A stretch of DNA of 64,000 nucleotides, taken from the NCBI GenBank assembly GCA_964567435.1, contig CAZMMQ010000008.1:26327-90326 (forward strand), given 5' to 3'. Made by a program: the position numbers and the translations under genes. The notes under the pieces are model-generated. The model searched no databases, had not been told where the DNA came from, and worked only from the letters and a program-made list of their open reading frames with translations. Shown one piece after another: positions 7,833 to 16,424 of the stretch. Each line of letters opens with the position of its first letter. Position 1 is the first letter of the stretch. The stretch is from RFSX01 sp964567435 (GTDB lineage: Bacteria > Bacteroidota > Bacteroidia > Chitinophagales > Saprospiraceae).

Positions 7833-9260
7833 ATGGATAAAAAAATCATTGTACTTATCGTCATTGTGATGTCTATTGCATTACTCGGCATCGCTATCAC
7901 ACAGTTCATTTGGATCAAAGCACAAGTGGATTTGGATGAAAAGAACTTTGATGATAAGGTGACTATGGCCATGAGTAGTGTTAAGGTGAGACTGACAGAG
8001 GACACAGAGGAGCCTCAATTTGTGACTGATTTCTTAAGAAAGAAACAAAAGTCATCCCTGTTTGGCACAGAGTCTAATGCCCTTTCTAAAATGTTGACCT
8101 CCCAAACTAATAAGCTGAATCGGACAATAGAATTAGCAGGAAATATTAAGAATCTCTACCCTGACGATTTGCTAGAAACCATAAATAAAATCAATCTGGA
8201 TAGGTATATAAAGGAGGCCTTAATTGATCAATCCATCGATTTAAAATATGATTATGGTGTCTATTCTAACAAGCAAAGGGATTTTGTAATAAGGAATGGA
8301 AAATTTGCAGTTCTAGTACCCAGTGAGAGTAGCTCGGATATTAGAAATGACAAGGGGCTCAATGATTCCAAGCATATGGTCCAACTTTTTAATGATAATG
8401 ACAACTCACCGGGGTTTCTAAAGATATTTTTTCCAGGTCAACGTTCTTGGTTATGGGCAAAGGTGTTTCCATCACTGCTAAGTTCCCTTTTGTTTACAAG
8501 TTTGATTCTCCTTTGTTTTGCCTATACGGTATTCATTATATTTAGACAGAAGAAGGTCTCTGAGATGAAAACCGACTTTATCAACAATATGACCCACGAA
8601 TTCAAAACGCCAATAGCAACAATTTCCCTTGCTACAGACTCAATCACCAATAACACTGTGATTAAGAGTGAAGACAAAATCAAGCGATTTGTAAGCATTA
8701 TCAAACAGGAGAATAAGCGCATGCTTAATCAGGTAGAAAAGGTTCTACAAATGGCGAGGATAGATAAAGAAGAGTTTGAGCTGAAATATACAGATGTCAA
8801 TATCAATGATGTTGTCAGTCAGGCTGCTATCAATAGCCGTCTAAAGATTCAGAAGAGAGATGGGCAATTGTCTGAAGAGCTCAATGCTTCCTCACCAATT
8901 ATCAAAGCTGATGTCACACATATATCTAACATCATCAATAATCTCCTCGATAATGCAGAAAAATACTCCAATGAGAAGCCAAAGATTAATATTCGTACAA
9001 AGAGCAACTCAAAAGGCGTTATTGTAGAGATAGAAGACAATGGAATAGGTATGTCCAAAGATTCTTTGAAGCACATTTTCGATAAGTTTTATCGTGTACA
9101 TACTGGAAATCGACATGATGTGAAGGGTTTTGGACTGGGTTTAAGTTATGTAAAAGCGCTTGTAGAAGCACATAAGGGTGATATCAAAGTCATATCAGAG
9201 CTAGGAAAAGGTTCTATGTTTACTGTTTTTTTCCCTTTTAACCAAACTTTAAGTGGGTAA
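7833..9260 (+). CDS. Membrane sensor histidine kinase
   Basis: The 475-residue protein is the sensor of a two-component system. There is a membrane helix at residues 3-27, a sensing region of about 185 residues, and a second helix at about 212-237. The kinase core follows: HisKA phospho-acceptor His near 255 (MTHEFKTPIATISLA), N box IINNLLDNAEKYS, G1 box DNGIGM, and G2 box GFGLGLSYV near the end. The HAMP domain is absent or very short. The start at 7833 (MDKKIIVLIVIV) is preferred over the TTG at 7809, which would put eight extra residues before the membrane helix and lies only seven bases after the predicted transcription start. The response regulator follows 69 bp downstream. The signal is unknown. 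Confidence 0.95.
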   Translation: MDKKIIVLIVIVMSIALLGIAITQFIWIKAQVDLDEKNFDDKVTMAMSSVKVRLTEDTEEPQFVTDFLRKKQKSSLFGTESNALSKMLTSQTNKLNRTIELAGNIKNLYPDDLLETINKINLDRYIKEALIDQSIDLKYDYGVYSNKQRDFVIRNGKFAVLVPSESSSDIRNDKGLNDSKHMVQLFNDNDNSPGFLKIFFPGQRSWLWAKVFPSLLSSLLFTSLILLCFAYTVFIIFRQKKVSEMKTDFINNMTHEFKTPIATISLATDSITNNTVIKSEDKIKRFVSIIKQENKRMLNQVEKVLQMARIDKEEFELKYTDVNINDVVSQAAINSRLKIQKRDGQLSEELNASSPIIKADVTHISNIINNLLDNAEKYSNEKPKINIRTKSNSKGVIVEIEDNGIGMSKDSLKHIFDKFYRVHTGNRHDVKGFGLGLSYVKALVEAHKGDIKVISELGKGSMFTVFFPFNQTLSG

Positions 9261-9329
9261 TATGTGTGACTAAACAAGAATTTTAACATCTAAATATTGT
9301 TAACACCCACTTATTTAATAACAGACAAT

Positions 9330-10061
9330 ATGTCCAACAACGAAAAACGAATTTTACTAGTAGAAGATGACCAAAACTTTGGAGACGTTCTCCGGTCATA
9401 TCTAGAAATGCACGAGTACGAAGTAGATCTCGCTCAAGACGGAGAAGAAGGATTATTGAAGTATAATAAGGGAAATTATGCGCTTTGCATTCTCGATGTT
9501 ATGATGCCTAAGAAAGATGGCTTTACATTGGCTAAAGAGATCAGAGAAAAAGATACCGATATCCCTCTTATATTTTTAACGGCAAAGTCTCTTAAAGAAG
9601 ATGTCTTAGAAGGATTTAAAATTGGCGCTGATGACTACATAACGAAGCCATTTAACTCTGAAGAACTGTTACTCAGAGTCCAAGCAATTCTGAGAAGAGC
9701 AGGTGGGAAAGAAGATCCGCAAGAAGATGTGAAAGAATTCACTCTTGGTGACTATCACTTCAATTATCCTCTGAGAATTTTGACCTATAAAAATGCGGAA
9801 GGCGAGACGTCCAAAGAGAACCTGTCTCCAAAAGAGGCGCATCTATTGAGATTGTTCTGTATCTATAAAAACAATGTCTTAGAAAGATCTGTTGCCTTGA
9901 CTAAAATTTGGGGAGAAGATAACTACTTCACCGCGAGAAGTATGGATGTCTTTGTAACCAAGCTAAGAAAGTATCTCAAGAAAGATGAGAAGTTGGAAAT
10001 CGTCAATATCCATGGTAATGGTTTCAGACTTATAGACCGGTCAGAAGCGGTTATTGAGTAG
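9330..10061 (+). CDS. OmpR-family response regulator
   Basis: The 243-residue transcription factor has a receiver domain (about 5-120) with the acidic pair VEDD, phospho-acceptor Asp near 56 (CILDVMMPKKDG) and the conserved Thr/Lys FLTAK near 86. A C-terminal winged-helix DNA-binding domain follows (about 140-235; SPKEAHLLRLFCIYKNNVLERS, RSMDVFVTKLRKYLKK). It is the evident partner of the kinase immediately upstream. The ATG at 9330 gives MSNNEKRILLVEDD, the normal beginning; a TTG at 9297 would add 11 residues with no match to the family. A terminator follows the gene. Target genes are unknown; the downstream DsbA-like and HtrA genes are candidates by position only. Confidence 0.95.
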   Translation: MSNNEKRILLVEDDQNFGDVLRSYLEMHEYEVDLAQDGEEGLLKYNKGNYALCILDVMMPKKDGFTLAKEIREKDTDIPLIFLTAKSLKEDVLEGFKIGADDYITKPFNSEELLLRVQAILRRAGGKEDPQEDVKEFTLGDYHFNYPLRILTYKNAEGETSKENLSPKEAHLLRLFCIYKNNVLERSVALTKIWGEDNYFTARSMDVFVTKLRKYLKKDEKLEIVNIHGNGFRLIDRSEAVIE

Positions 10062-10089
10062 TTGAAACAACATTAAATACGATATATAG

Positions 10090-10126
10090 AGCAGGCGACC
10101 TCACGGAGGTGACCTGCTTTTTTGTT
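10090..10126 (+). terminator. Rho-independent terminator after response regulator
   Basis: A 13-bp imperfect stem (arms AGCAGGCGACCTC and GAGGTGACCTGCT, two adjacent mismatches) encloses a three-base loop and is followed by TTTTTTGTT. It ends the kinase/regulator transcript. Confidence 0.85.
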
Positions 10127-10147
10127 ATAATTGGCTAACATATTCTG

Positions 10148-10819
10148 ATGAGAAACGCAAGTATAATTTTCTTACTTCTAATATCCTTATCCATGACTGG
10201 ACAATCTAATACAAAAATTATTTACGTGGGAGACCCGATGTGTTCGTGGTGCTATGGGTTGACAGATGAGTTGGCTTCAGTCATCGATCACTTCGAAAAA
10301 TCGGTGGATGTCGAATTTGTAATGGGTGGGCTAAGACCATATTACAATGTATCTATGGTCAAGATGAAGGATTTCCTGGCAGATCATTGGCATCATGTCC
10401 ACGAAGCATCAGGACAGGAGTTTTCTTATGGCATCCTCGATAGAACTGACCTCAACTATGATACAGAGCCACCTTGTCGTGCTGTGGTTGCTTATAGGAT
10501 GCTTGGTGGAGATGAAATTGCAAGATTCTTCGCTAATACCCAACGTGCCTTTTACTATGACAACAAAGACATGAACGATATAGCCACTTATCTTCCATTA
10601 TTGAATGGTAGTGGGATCTCTGCAACAGATTTTTCTGTTGCTTTTGCGTCTCATGATATGAAAGAGAACGTTAGAAGAGATTTTGAGCGGGCAGCAGAAA
10701 TGGGTGTATCCTCTTTTCCGACTATTCTAATTGAGAAGGATGGTAATGCAAAAATTATCATTCGTGGATTTGCCTCTGCTGAACAAATCATTTCAAAAAT
10801 TGAAAAAGCCCTTGAATAA
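10148..10819 (+). CDS. Secreted DsbA-like (FrnE-type) thiol oxidoreductase
   Basis: The 223-residue protein has a signal peptide (MRNASIIFLLLISLSMTGQS) followed by a thioredoxin-fold domain of the DsbA/FrnE type. The redox motif CSWC lies at residues 32-35 in VGDPMCSWCYG, and the cis-proline loop is VSSFPT near 195. An inserted helical domain lies between. Most FrnE/2-hydroxychromene isomerase-like relatives are cytoplasmic, so the signal peptide points to a periplasmic disulfide-handling role. The substrate is unknown. It is separated from the response-regulator gene by a terminator. Confidence 0.85.
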   Translation: MRNASIIFLLLISLSMTGQSNTKIIYVGDPMCSWCYGLTDELASVIDHFEKSVDVEFVMGGLRPYYNVSMVKMKDFLADHWHHVHEASGQEFSYGILDRTDLNYDTEPPCRAVVAYRMLGGDEIARFFANTQRAFYYDNKDMNDIATYLPLLNGSGISATDFSVAFASHDMKENVRRDFERAAEMGVSSFPTILIEKDGNAKIIIRGFASAEQIISKIEKALE

Positions 10820-11062
10820 GGAATAATAATTAAATCCCAAAAGACAATTTGTAAGAAGAGTTATTTAAACTAAATCCATTTGTCTGCTATCGGCAAACAA
10901 TAGTAGATATGAAAGGGTTACTAGTCTATTTTTGACATTTTGTACTTGACATAATCTCATTTTTAGGGGGCTGTTAATGTCCTGTTAAACAAAGACTTAG
11001 CAATAACTTAACTTGAGAATTGAAAGTTTTGATTTGCACTAGGAACTACCAAACCACAACAG

Positions 11063-12232
11063 ATGAAACATACCTTATCAATGATATTTGCGGGACTGAT
11101 CGGCGGCATGGTTGCTATCTATGTAACATCGGTAAATCAAGCTCAAACAATAACTCAAATATCCGAAGAACCTACTTTTGTGCGAACAGCAAACGAAAGT
11201 CCAAGTACAGTGGTTGCAGGATTTGACTTTGTAGTTGCATCAGAAAAGGTCACACCTGCGGTGGTTCATATAGAAGCTTCTCAAAGCAAAGCACTCACAC
11301 AACAACAATCCCAAGAAAATAACAGAAAAAGAAATTCTCCCTTTGATTTCTTCGACTTTGATATAGATGATTTTTTTGGACCTCAGTTTTATGGACCAAA
11401 AAACGGTACTGGTTCTGGTGTCATTATATCTGCTGATGGGTATATCGTGACTAACGACCATGTTGTAGGATTTGCAGATGAAATCAAAGTTTCATTATCA
11501 GATAAGAGAGAATTTATTGCAGAAAAAGTGGGCACAGATCCAAGTACAGATTTGGCTTTGCTAAAGATAAATGCGACCAACCTTGACTTTGTGGCAATTG
11601 CCGATTCAGATGAGGTCAAAGTTGGCCAATGGGTCGCTGCTATTGGCAATCCTTTCAGTTATCTAAAGTCTACTGTAACGGCAGGGATTGTATCTGCTAA
11701 GGGTAGAGATATCGATATTATAAAAGGAGAAAAGACAATAGAAGAATTCATTCAGACAGATGCCGCCATCAATCCAGGTAATAGCGGTGGTGCCTTAGTG
11801 AACCACCAAGGTAACTTGATTGGGATTAACACAGCTATTGCGACACCGACAGGCGTATTTGCGGGTTACTCGTTTGCTATCCCTTCTAATTTGGTAATGA
11901 GAATCGTGGATGATATCAAAGAGAATGGAGACATTAGGAGAGCCAGATTGGGTGTAGCTGGAGATACCGTAGATGAGGAATTGGTGTCGGAGCAAAATCT
12001 AAATGTGACCAAGGGATTCTTTATTGCCGAACTAGAACCTGGAAGTGCCGCTCAGTTATCTGGGTTATTACCAGGAGACGTCATTATCGGCGCTAATGGT
12101 CAGCAGATCGATAATTTTGACGATTTATCTCAGGTGATGGAATTTGCTAAAGTGGGTGATGTTGTGAATGTTAAGGTCCAAAGAAAGAAAAAACAATTAG
12201 ACTTCGACCTGAAGCTCAGGAAGGGTCTTTAA
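11063..12232 (+). CDS. HtrA/DegP-family periplasmic serine protease
   Basis: The 389-residue protein has an N-terminal signal anchor (about residues 5-23) and a trypsin-like domain with the full catalytic triad: His133 (VTNDHVVG), Asp163 (STDLALLKI) and Ser241 (NPGNSGGALV). One PDZ domain follows (about 285-385; GFFIAELEPGSAAQLSGLLPGDVI is the signature region). An acidic Phe/Asp-rich insert (FDFFDFDIDDFFGP, about 94-107) precedes the protease core, as in many HtrA proteins. It degrades or refolds damaged envelope proteins. Having a single PDZ makes it DegS/HtrA-like in layout rather than DegP-like. The gene ends with a strong terminator. Confidence 0.95.
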   Translation: MKHTLSMIFAGLIGGMVAIYVTSVNQAQTITQISEEPTFVRTANESPSTVVAGFDFVVASEKVTPAVVHIEASQSKALTQQQSQENNRKRNSPFDFFDFDIDDFFGPQFYGPKNGTGSGVIISADGYIVTNDHVVGFADEIKVSLSDKREFIAEKVGTDPSTDLALLKINATNLDFVAIADSDEVKVGQWVAAIGNPFSYLKSTVTAGIVSAKGRDIDIIKGEKTIEEFIQTDAAINPGNSGGALVNHQGNLIGINTAIATPTGVFAGYSFAIPSNLVMRIVDDIKENGDIRRARLGVAGDTVDEELVSEQNLNVTKGFFIAELEPGSAAQLSGLLPGDVIIGANGQQIDNFDDLSQVMEFAKVGDVVNVKVQRKKKQLDFDLKLRKGL

Positions 12233-12262
12233 GATAAAGTTGGTTTTTCGTTTTGTTTTGAG

Positions 12263-12299
12263 ACGTCTGCCTTTCCCAAAGGCAGGCGTTTTCTTTTTT
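12263..12299 (+). terminator. Rho-independent terminator after htrA-like gene
   Basis: A 12-bp stem (ACGTCTGCCTTT with AAAGGCAGGCGT, one G-T pair) with a CCC loop is followed by a T-rich tract. Confidence 0.9.
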
Positions 12300-12331
12300 A
12301 GCTCTAAGAGATTTTTTATCTTAGAATCAAT

Positions 12332-13039
12332 ATGACTTCCATTCTCTCAAAAATTTACAACAATCTCTTAGATCTCGTCTATCCACGTGTCTGTCTTGGC
12401 TGTGAATCTGAACTCCTCATGAATGCCGCGAATTTATTTTGTCTCAATTGTCACAGTATGGTTCAGCGCACTGACCACTTTCAAAAACAAAACAATGATC
12501 TGATTAATAGACTGGGACTTAGAGTCAATATAACTTTTGGCGCAGCGCTATTTACTTTTATAAAGCAAGGCCGAGTACGTCAACTAATCCATGCCCTGAA
12601 ATACAATCAACGGTACGATATTGGAGAAAAGTTAGGAGAAGCCCTTGGTATGGCACTGCTTGATTGTTCTTTCTACCGTGGTGCTGATCTACTTCTGCCC
12701 ATTCCAATACACAAGAACAAGAAAGCAAAGAGGGGCTATAATCAAAGTGTAGCCATAGCAGAAGGTGTTTCCGCGATTTCTGGTATACCCATAGGCAAAA
12801 ACATCCTTGTCAAACCTATTGAAATTAATTCTCAGACCAGAAAGAATAGAGAAGATCGATTCGATAATGTGCTTGACACCTTTGTCCTTAAGCAACCAAA
12901 TAAACTCTCCGGAAAACGTGTTATGATAATCGACGATGTACTTACAACTGGTGCAACCATTGAAGCTGCATATACCAAGTTAAAAAATGTCCCTAATATT
13001 GAATTACAATTAGGATTAATCGCCCTTGCAGATGAATAA
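12332..13039 (+). CDS. comF: ComF family phosphoribosyltransferase-like protein
   Basis: The 235-residue protein has an N-terminal four-cysteine zinc site (C21, C24, C37, C40) and a type I phosphoribosyltransferase domain with the PRPP-binding motif VMIIDDVLTTGATI near residue 196. The segment LLLPIPIHKNKKAKRGYNQS is typical of ComF/GntX. In naturally competent bacteria ComF is needed for DNA uptake into the cytosol; in others the role is unclear. The last 8 bases overlap the next gene's preferred start. Confidence 0.9.
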   Translation: MTSILSKIYNNLLDLVYPRVCLGCESELLMNAANLFCLNCHSMVQRTDHFQKQNNDLINRLGLRVNITFGAALFTFIKQGRVRQLIHALKYNQRYDIGEKLGEALGMALLDCSFYRGADLLLPIPIHKNKKAKRGYNQSVAIAEGVSAISGIPIGKNILVKPIEINSQTRKNREDRFDNVLDTFVLKQPNKLSGKRVMIIDDVLTTGATIEAAYTKLKNVPNIELQLGLIALADE

Positions 13040-13541
13040 TAAACTTATACAAATTATCAAATCAGAATATCAGGTTCGTGTCATAGATGAATGTCTAGTT
13101 CGAATCAAGCAATGTCTCAATACACTTAATAGTGGAGAGATTTGGCTTCGTCAAAACCCAAACACTAATTCTGTTGGCAATCTTGTTCTACACCTCAGTG
13201 GCAACATAAGGCAGTATATAATCTCTGGAGTAGGAGGAGCAGAGGATACACGAATACGTGATATGGAATTTGAAACATCTAGAAATGAAACCAGGGCCTT
13301 TCTTATTGATTTGTTAGATCAGACATTGGTGGAATCCAATACGGTTGTACAGACTCTATCAGATGTAGAGTTTATACAAGAGGTAACCATTCAAGGATTC
13401 GAGCACACCAGGCTCAGTGCCATCATACATGTAATAGAACATCTATCTTACCACACTGGACAGATTACTTACTTTACGAAGTTTATTAAAGATATTGATA
13501 CCGCTTATTATGGTGGACTAGACCTGAATGTGACTTCTTAG
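13032..13541 (+). CDS. DinB-like/DUF1572 four-helix protein
   Basis: The 169-residue protein looks like a DinB/YfiT superfamily member of the DUF1572 type. Features are a conserved GNLVLHLSGNIRQYI helix with a potential metal-binding His, and the C-terminal IIHVIEHLSYHTGQITY with two further His. These three His would form the metal site. Family members bind divalent metals and some act as thiol-dependent transferases, but no reaction can be named. The ATG at 13032 (MNNKLIQII) is preferred over the TTG at 13026. It overlaps comF by 8 bp and its stop codon overlaps that of converging murA. Confidence 0.75.
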   Translation: MNNKLIQIIKSEYQVRVIDECLVRIKQCLNTLNSGEIWLRQNPNTNSVGNLVLHLSGNIRQYIISGVGGAEDTRIRDMEFETSRNETRAFLIDLLDQTLVESNTVVQTLSDVEFIQEVTIQGFEHTRLSAIIHVIEHLSYHTGQITYFTKFIKDIDTAYYGGLDLNVTS

Positions 13542-14854
13542 GTTGTGATCCTTTGAATGTTCGCCCCTAAGGCGTTAAGTCTTGTGTCTATATTTTCATA
13601 ACCTCTATCTATCTGCTGGATGTTTTCTATGGTGCTCGTCCCATTGGCAGAGAGGGCAGCAATCAGCAGTGATACACCCGCTCTAATATCTGGAGAACTC
13701 ATCCTAATGGCTCTTAACTGACTTTGACGATCCAGGCCTATAACGGTTGCTCTGTGTGGGTCGCAAAGGATTATCTGTGCCCCCATATCAATCAGTTTGT
13801 CCACAAAGAATAATCTACTCTCAAACATTTTTTGATGGATAAGTACACTCCCTTTAGCTTGTATGGCTGTCACCAAAAGTATACTAAGTAGATCCGGTGT
13901 AAACCCTGGCCAAGGTGCATCATATACCGTCAGTATAGATCCATCTATGAAGTTTTGTATTTCATAGTGCTTTTGCTTAGGTATAATGATGTTGTCATCT
14001 TTGAAACTCATCTTGATGCCTAACTTTTGGAAGGTAGCAGGTATGATGCCTAGCATATCAAGTTTGACATTTTTTATAGTGATGCCTGACCCAGTAATAG
14101 CAGCAAGACCTATCAGACTACCGATTTCAATCATGTCTGGCAATATTCTGTGTGTGGTCCCCTTTAGAGTCCTCACGCCTTTTATAACCAGCCTGTTAGA
14201 TCCAATGCCTTCAATCTTGGCACCCATCTTCGATAACATTTTACATAGCTGTTGTAAATAAGGCTCACAGGCTGCATTGTATATCGTGGTCGTGCCTTTG
14301 GTAAGTACCGCTGCCATGACCATATTTGCTGTTCCCGTTACTGATATCTCTTCCATGTGGACATAGGTGCCTTTAAGATTTTTACCTTCCAGAAAAAACT
14401 CATCCTTCTTCTCCTTGTACTTAAATTTTGCACCTAACGAGATAAAGCCATGAAAATGTGTATCCAATCTTCTTCGTCCTATCTTGTCTCCACCCGGTTT
14501 AGGTAAATACGCTTTTCCAAATCTTGCCAATAGAGGCCCCATGAGCATAACTGAGCCTCTAATTTTCTTTGCTTCATTGAGATAATCCTTAGAAGCGAAA
14601 TACTTCAAATCTATATCCTTGGCTTCAAAACTGTACTTGTTCTTATTTATGCGTTTGACATTAACTCCTAAGCCTTTCAACAATGAGATTAATCGCTGTA
14701 CATCCAATATATCTGGTATGTTTGAAATCGTCATTCTATCCTTGGTTAATAGAACCGCAGAAAGAATTTGGAGTGCTTCATTCTTAGCACCTTGAGGAGT
14801 GATTTCTCCAGATAATTTGGCATTTCCTTTTACTAAAAAAGCTTCGTTAGACAT
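13538..14854 (-). CDS. murA: UDP-N-acetylglucosamine 1-carboxyvinyltransferase (Asp-type active site)
   Basis: This is the first committed enzyme of peptidoglycan synthesis, transferring enolpyruvate from PEP to UDP-GlcNAc. The 438-residue length, the GAKNEAL motif (Lys24, Asn25) and the repeated EPSP-synthase-like fold are normal. The active-site loop reads PKPGGDKIGRRRLDTHF, so the position held by Cys115 in E. coli MurA is Asp123 (codon 14486-14488). The Cys is the residue alkylated by fosfomycin; enzymes with Asp at this position, such as those of Mycobacterium and Chlamydia, are insensitive. A -7-like promoter element lies upstream at 14888-14895. It converges on the DinB-like gene. Confidence 0.95.
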   Translation of the reverse strand: MSNEAFLVKGNAKLSGEITPQGAKNEALQILSAVLLTKDRMTISNIPDILDVQRLISLLKGLGVNVKRINKNKYSFEAKDIDLKYFASKDYLNEAKKIRGSVMLMGPLLARFGKAYLPKPGGDKIGRRRLDTHFHGFISLGAKFKYKEKKDEFFLEGKNLKGTYVHMEEISVTGTANMVMAAVLTKGTTTIYNAACEPYLQQLCKMLSKMGAKIEGIGSNRLVIKGVRTLKGTTHRILPDMIEIGSLIGLAAITGSGITIKNVKLDMLGIIPATFQKLGIKMSFKDDNIIIPKQKHYEIQNFIDGSILTVYDAPWPGFTPDLLSILLVTAIQAKGSVLIHQKMFESRLFFVDKLIDMGAQIILCDPHRATVIGLDRQSQLRAIRMSSPDIRAGVSLLIAALSANGTSTIENIQQIDRGYENIDTRLNALGANIQRITT

Positions 14855-14887
14855 GGGTATTACCTATTTAGGTTATTTTATAGGAGT

Positions 14888-14895
14888 CAAAATTA
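14888..14895 (-). promoter_or_regulatory. Possible -7 element (TAATTTTG) upstream of murA
   Basis: On the minus strand TAATTTTG fits TAnnTTTG; transcription would start near 14881, about 27 bases before the murA ATG. No clear -33 TTG was seen. The surroundings are AT-rich, so a chance match is possible. Confidence 0.35.
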
Positions 14896-15011
14896 ATCTA
14901 TTATATGATGATAAATTAATATATGTTCTTTTATCTCCTTGTATTAACGCCAATTGATATATCCTCGTCACAACACATTTTGTAGTATTGTTATCTTAGG
15001 CTTAGAGTATT

Positions 15012-15698
15012 ATGAAGAACTATTATGCGTTACTAGGTGTGGAAAGAAAGGCCACGCCGTTAGAGATAAAAAAGAACTATCGAAAACTTGCTGTCAAATA
15101 TCATCCGGATAAAAGCAGTGATCCTGATGCACCTTCAAAGTTTATTAGAATAACTGAAGCCTATGATGTACTCAGCAATAAAAAAAAGAGAGCAGAATAC
15201 GACTTATATACCTGGGAAAGTCTCCGTCGACAAAAAGAATCTCAAGAAGCATTCGCTACCGTCGTACCACCTCGTGAGAGTACACGAATGCGTCGAAACA
15301 AAGCGCAGAAAAAAAGAAGTTTTATCTATCATAATACGAGCAATCAGTGGCAAAAATCTTGGCTGTTGATTAAGGAAAGTATGTATGTGATTTCAAGATA
15401 TTATCTATACATATTAGGTACAACACTACTACTAGTAATATTGAACTCCTTGGTAGCTGAAATTGGTTCGGCTTTTGGTAACGGCATTGTATCTGGAATA
15501 ATGGTAGGACTGTTTTTAGTGGCCGCTTTTTTTGGCATCGTAAAGATCTTACAGTTGTTCTTTGCTGATATTACTAAAGACATTGAAGCGATGTCTGTTT
15601 TCTATAAAATGACTATACAAAAAGCAGGAATTCTTATTAGCGTCATCTTGGCTATGGTCCTAGCCATCTATACCACTATGATTAGGATATCATTTTAA
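15012..15698 (+). CDS. J-domain membrane protein (DnaJ-like)
   Basis: The 228-residue protein begins with a canonical J domain (MKNYYALLGVERKATPLEIKK..., residues 1-65) with an intact HPD motif in KYHPDKSSDPDAPSKF. A basic stretch follows (about 90-110), then three hydrophobic segments at about 128-150, 155-180 and 200-225. J domains stimulate the ATPase of DnaK; the membrane segments suggest it recruits DnaK to the membrane. It lacks the Gly/Phe-rich, zinc-finger and C-terminal substrate domains of true DnaJ. It converges with the DUF4290 gene. Confidence 0.85.
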   Translation: MKNYYALLGVERKATPLEIKKNYRKLAVKYHPDKSSDPDAPSKFIRITEAYDVLSNKKKRAEYDLYTWESLRRQKESQEAFATVVPPRESTRMRRNKAQKKRSFIYHNTSNQWQKSWLLIKESMYVISRYYLYILGTTLLLVILNSLVAEIGSAFGNGIVSGIMVGLFLVAAFFGIVKILQLFFADITKDIEAMSVFYKMTIQKAGILISVILAMVLAIYTTMIRISF

Positions 15699-15729
15699 AA
15701 TCCTAAATATTTAATAGTAACGTCTAGGT

Positions 15730-16386
15730 CTACCTTCTGCCCCTTCTCTTATTATTATTCCTACCTCTGTTGTTTCTACCGCCACTTCTCTGATTCTGAG
15801 GTCGTCGTTTTGAATGTCTTACGGCCTTAGAAAGTGTATCAAGAGAGGCATTTTCGCTCAACACCAATTGTCCTTTGGACATCGACTTTAGGTCTTCCAG
15901 AACTATCTCGTCACTGACATAGTGTTCTTTATTCCAGTTCTTATAAGCCATTTTCATAAAGCCAGCAATCGTCTCAACGAAACCATCCTTGATCGGACCA
16001 TCCTCCATCAGTATGGCTTTTTCTATCAATGATTTTACGTTATGACCATAATGTCTGAATCGACTATCAAAGGTTGGATAATCTACTTTGGCTGAACTTT
16101 CCACGACTGCTTCTGGCTCTACAACTAAACCATCTGGTGCCTTAACATCGATTTCGAATCCCGCAATGCGGAAAAAGTGTTTCCACAATCTGTTACGGTA
16201 TTCTTGAACGTTCTTGTTCTGAGGATTCATCTGGTGCATCAGATTGACTACCTGCTCGGCAAATTGTTGCCGTTCCTTATCATCCTTTATTGTCTTGCAG
16301 TACTTAATTAATCCCTGCACATGTCTACCATGCTCTGGAATAATTAGGTTTTCTGATTGTGAATTATACTCTATATCTAATGCCAT
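15730..16386 (-). CDS. DUF4290 family protein
   Basis: The 218-residue protein begins MALDIEYNSQSENLIIPEHGR, the hallmark start of DUF4290, a Bacteroidota-restricted family of unknown function. A helical domain spans about residues 10-170; the end is very basic and rich in Arg, Asn and Gly (RRPQNQRSGGRNNRGRNNNK), suggesting RNA or other nucleic-acid contact. It is the last gene of a four-gene minus-strand run after glmS, 38 bp away. Confidence 0.85.
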   Translation of the reverse strand: MALDIEYNSQSENLIIPEHGRHVQGLIKYCKTIKDDKERQQFAEQVVNLMHQMNPQNKNVQEYRNRLWKHFFRIAGFEIDVKAPDGLVVEPEAVVESSAKVDYPTFDSRFRHYGHNVKSLIEKAILMEDGPIKDGFVETIAGFMKMAYKNWNKEHYVSDEIVLEDLKSMSKGQLVLSENASLDTLSKAVRHSKRRPQNQRSGGRNNRGRNNNKRRGRR

Positions 16387-16424
16387 AACCTCTTGTTTCT
16401 TCTTTTTGTTTTTCTCTAATTATG

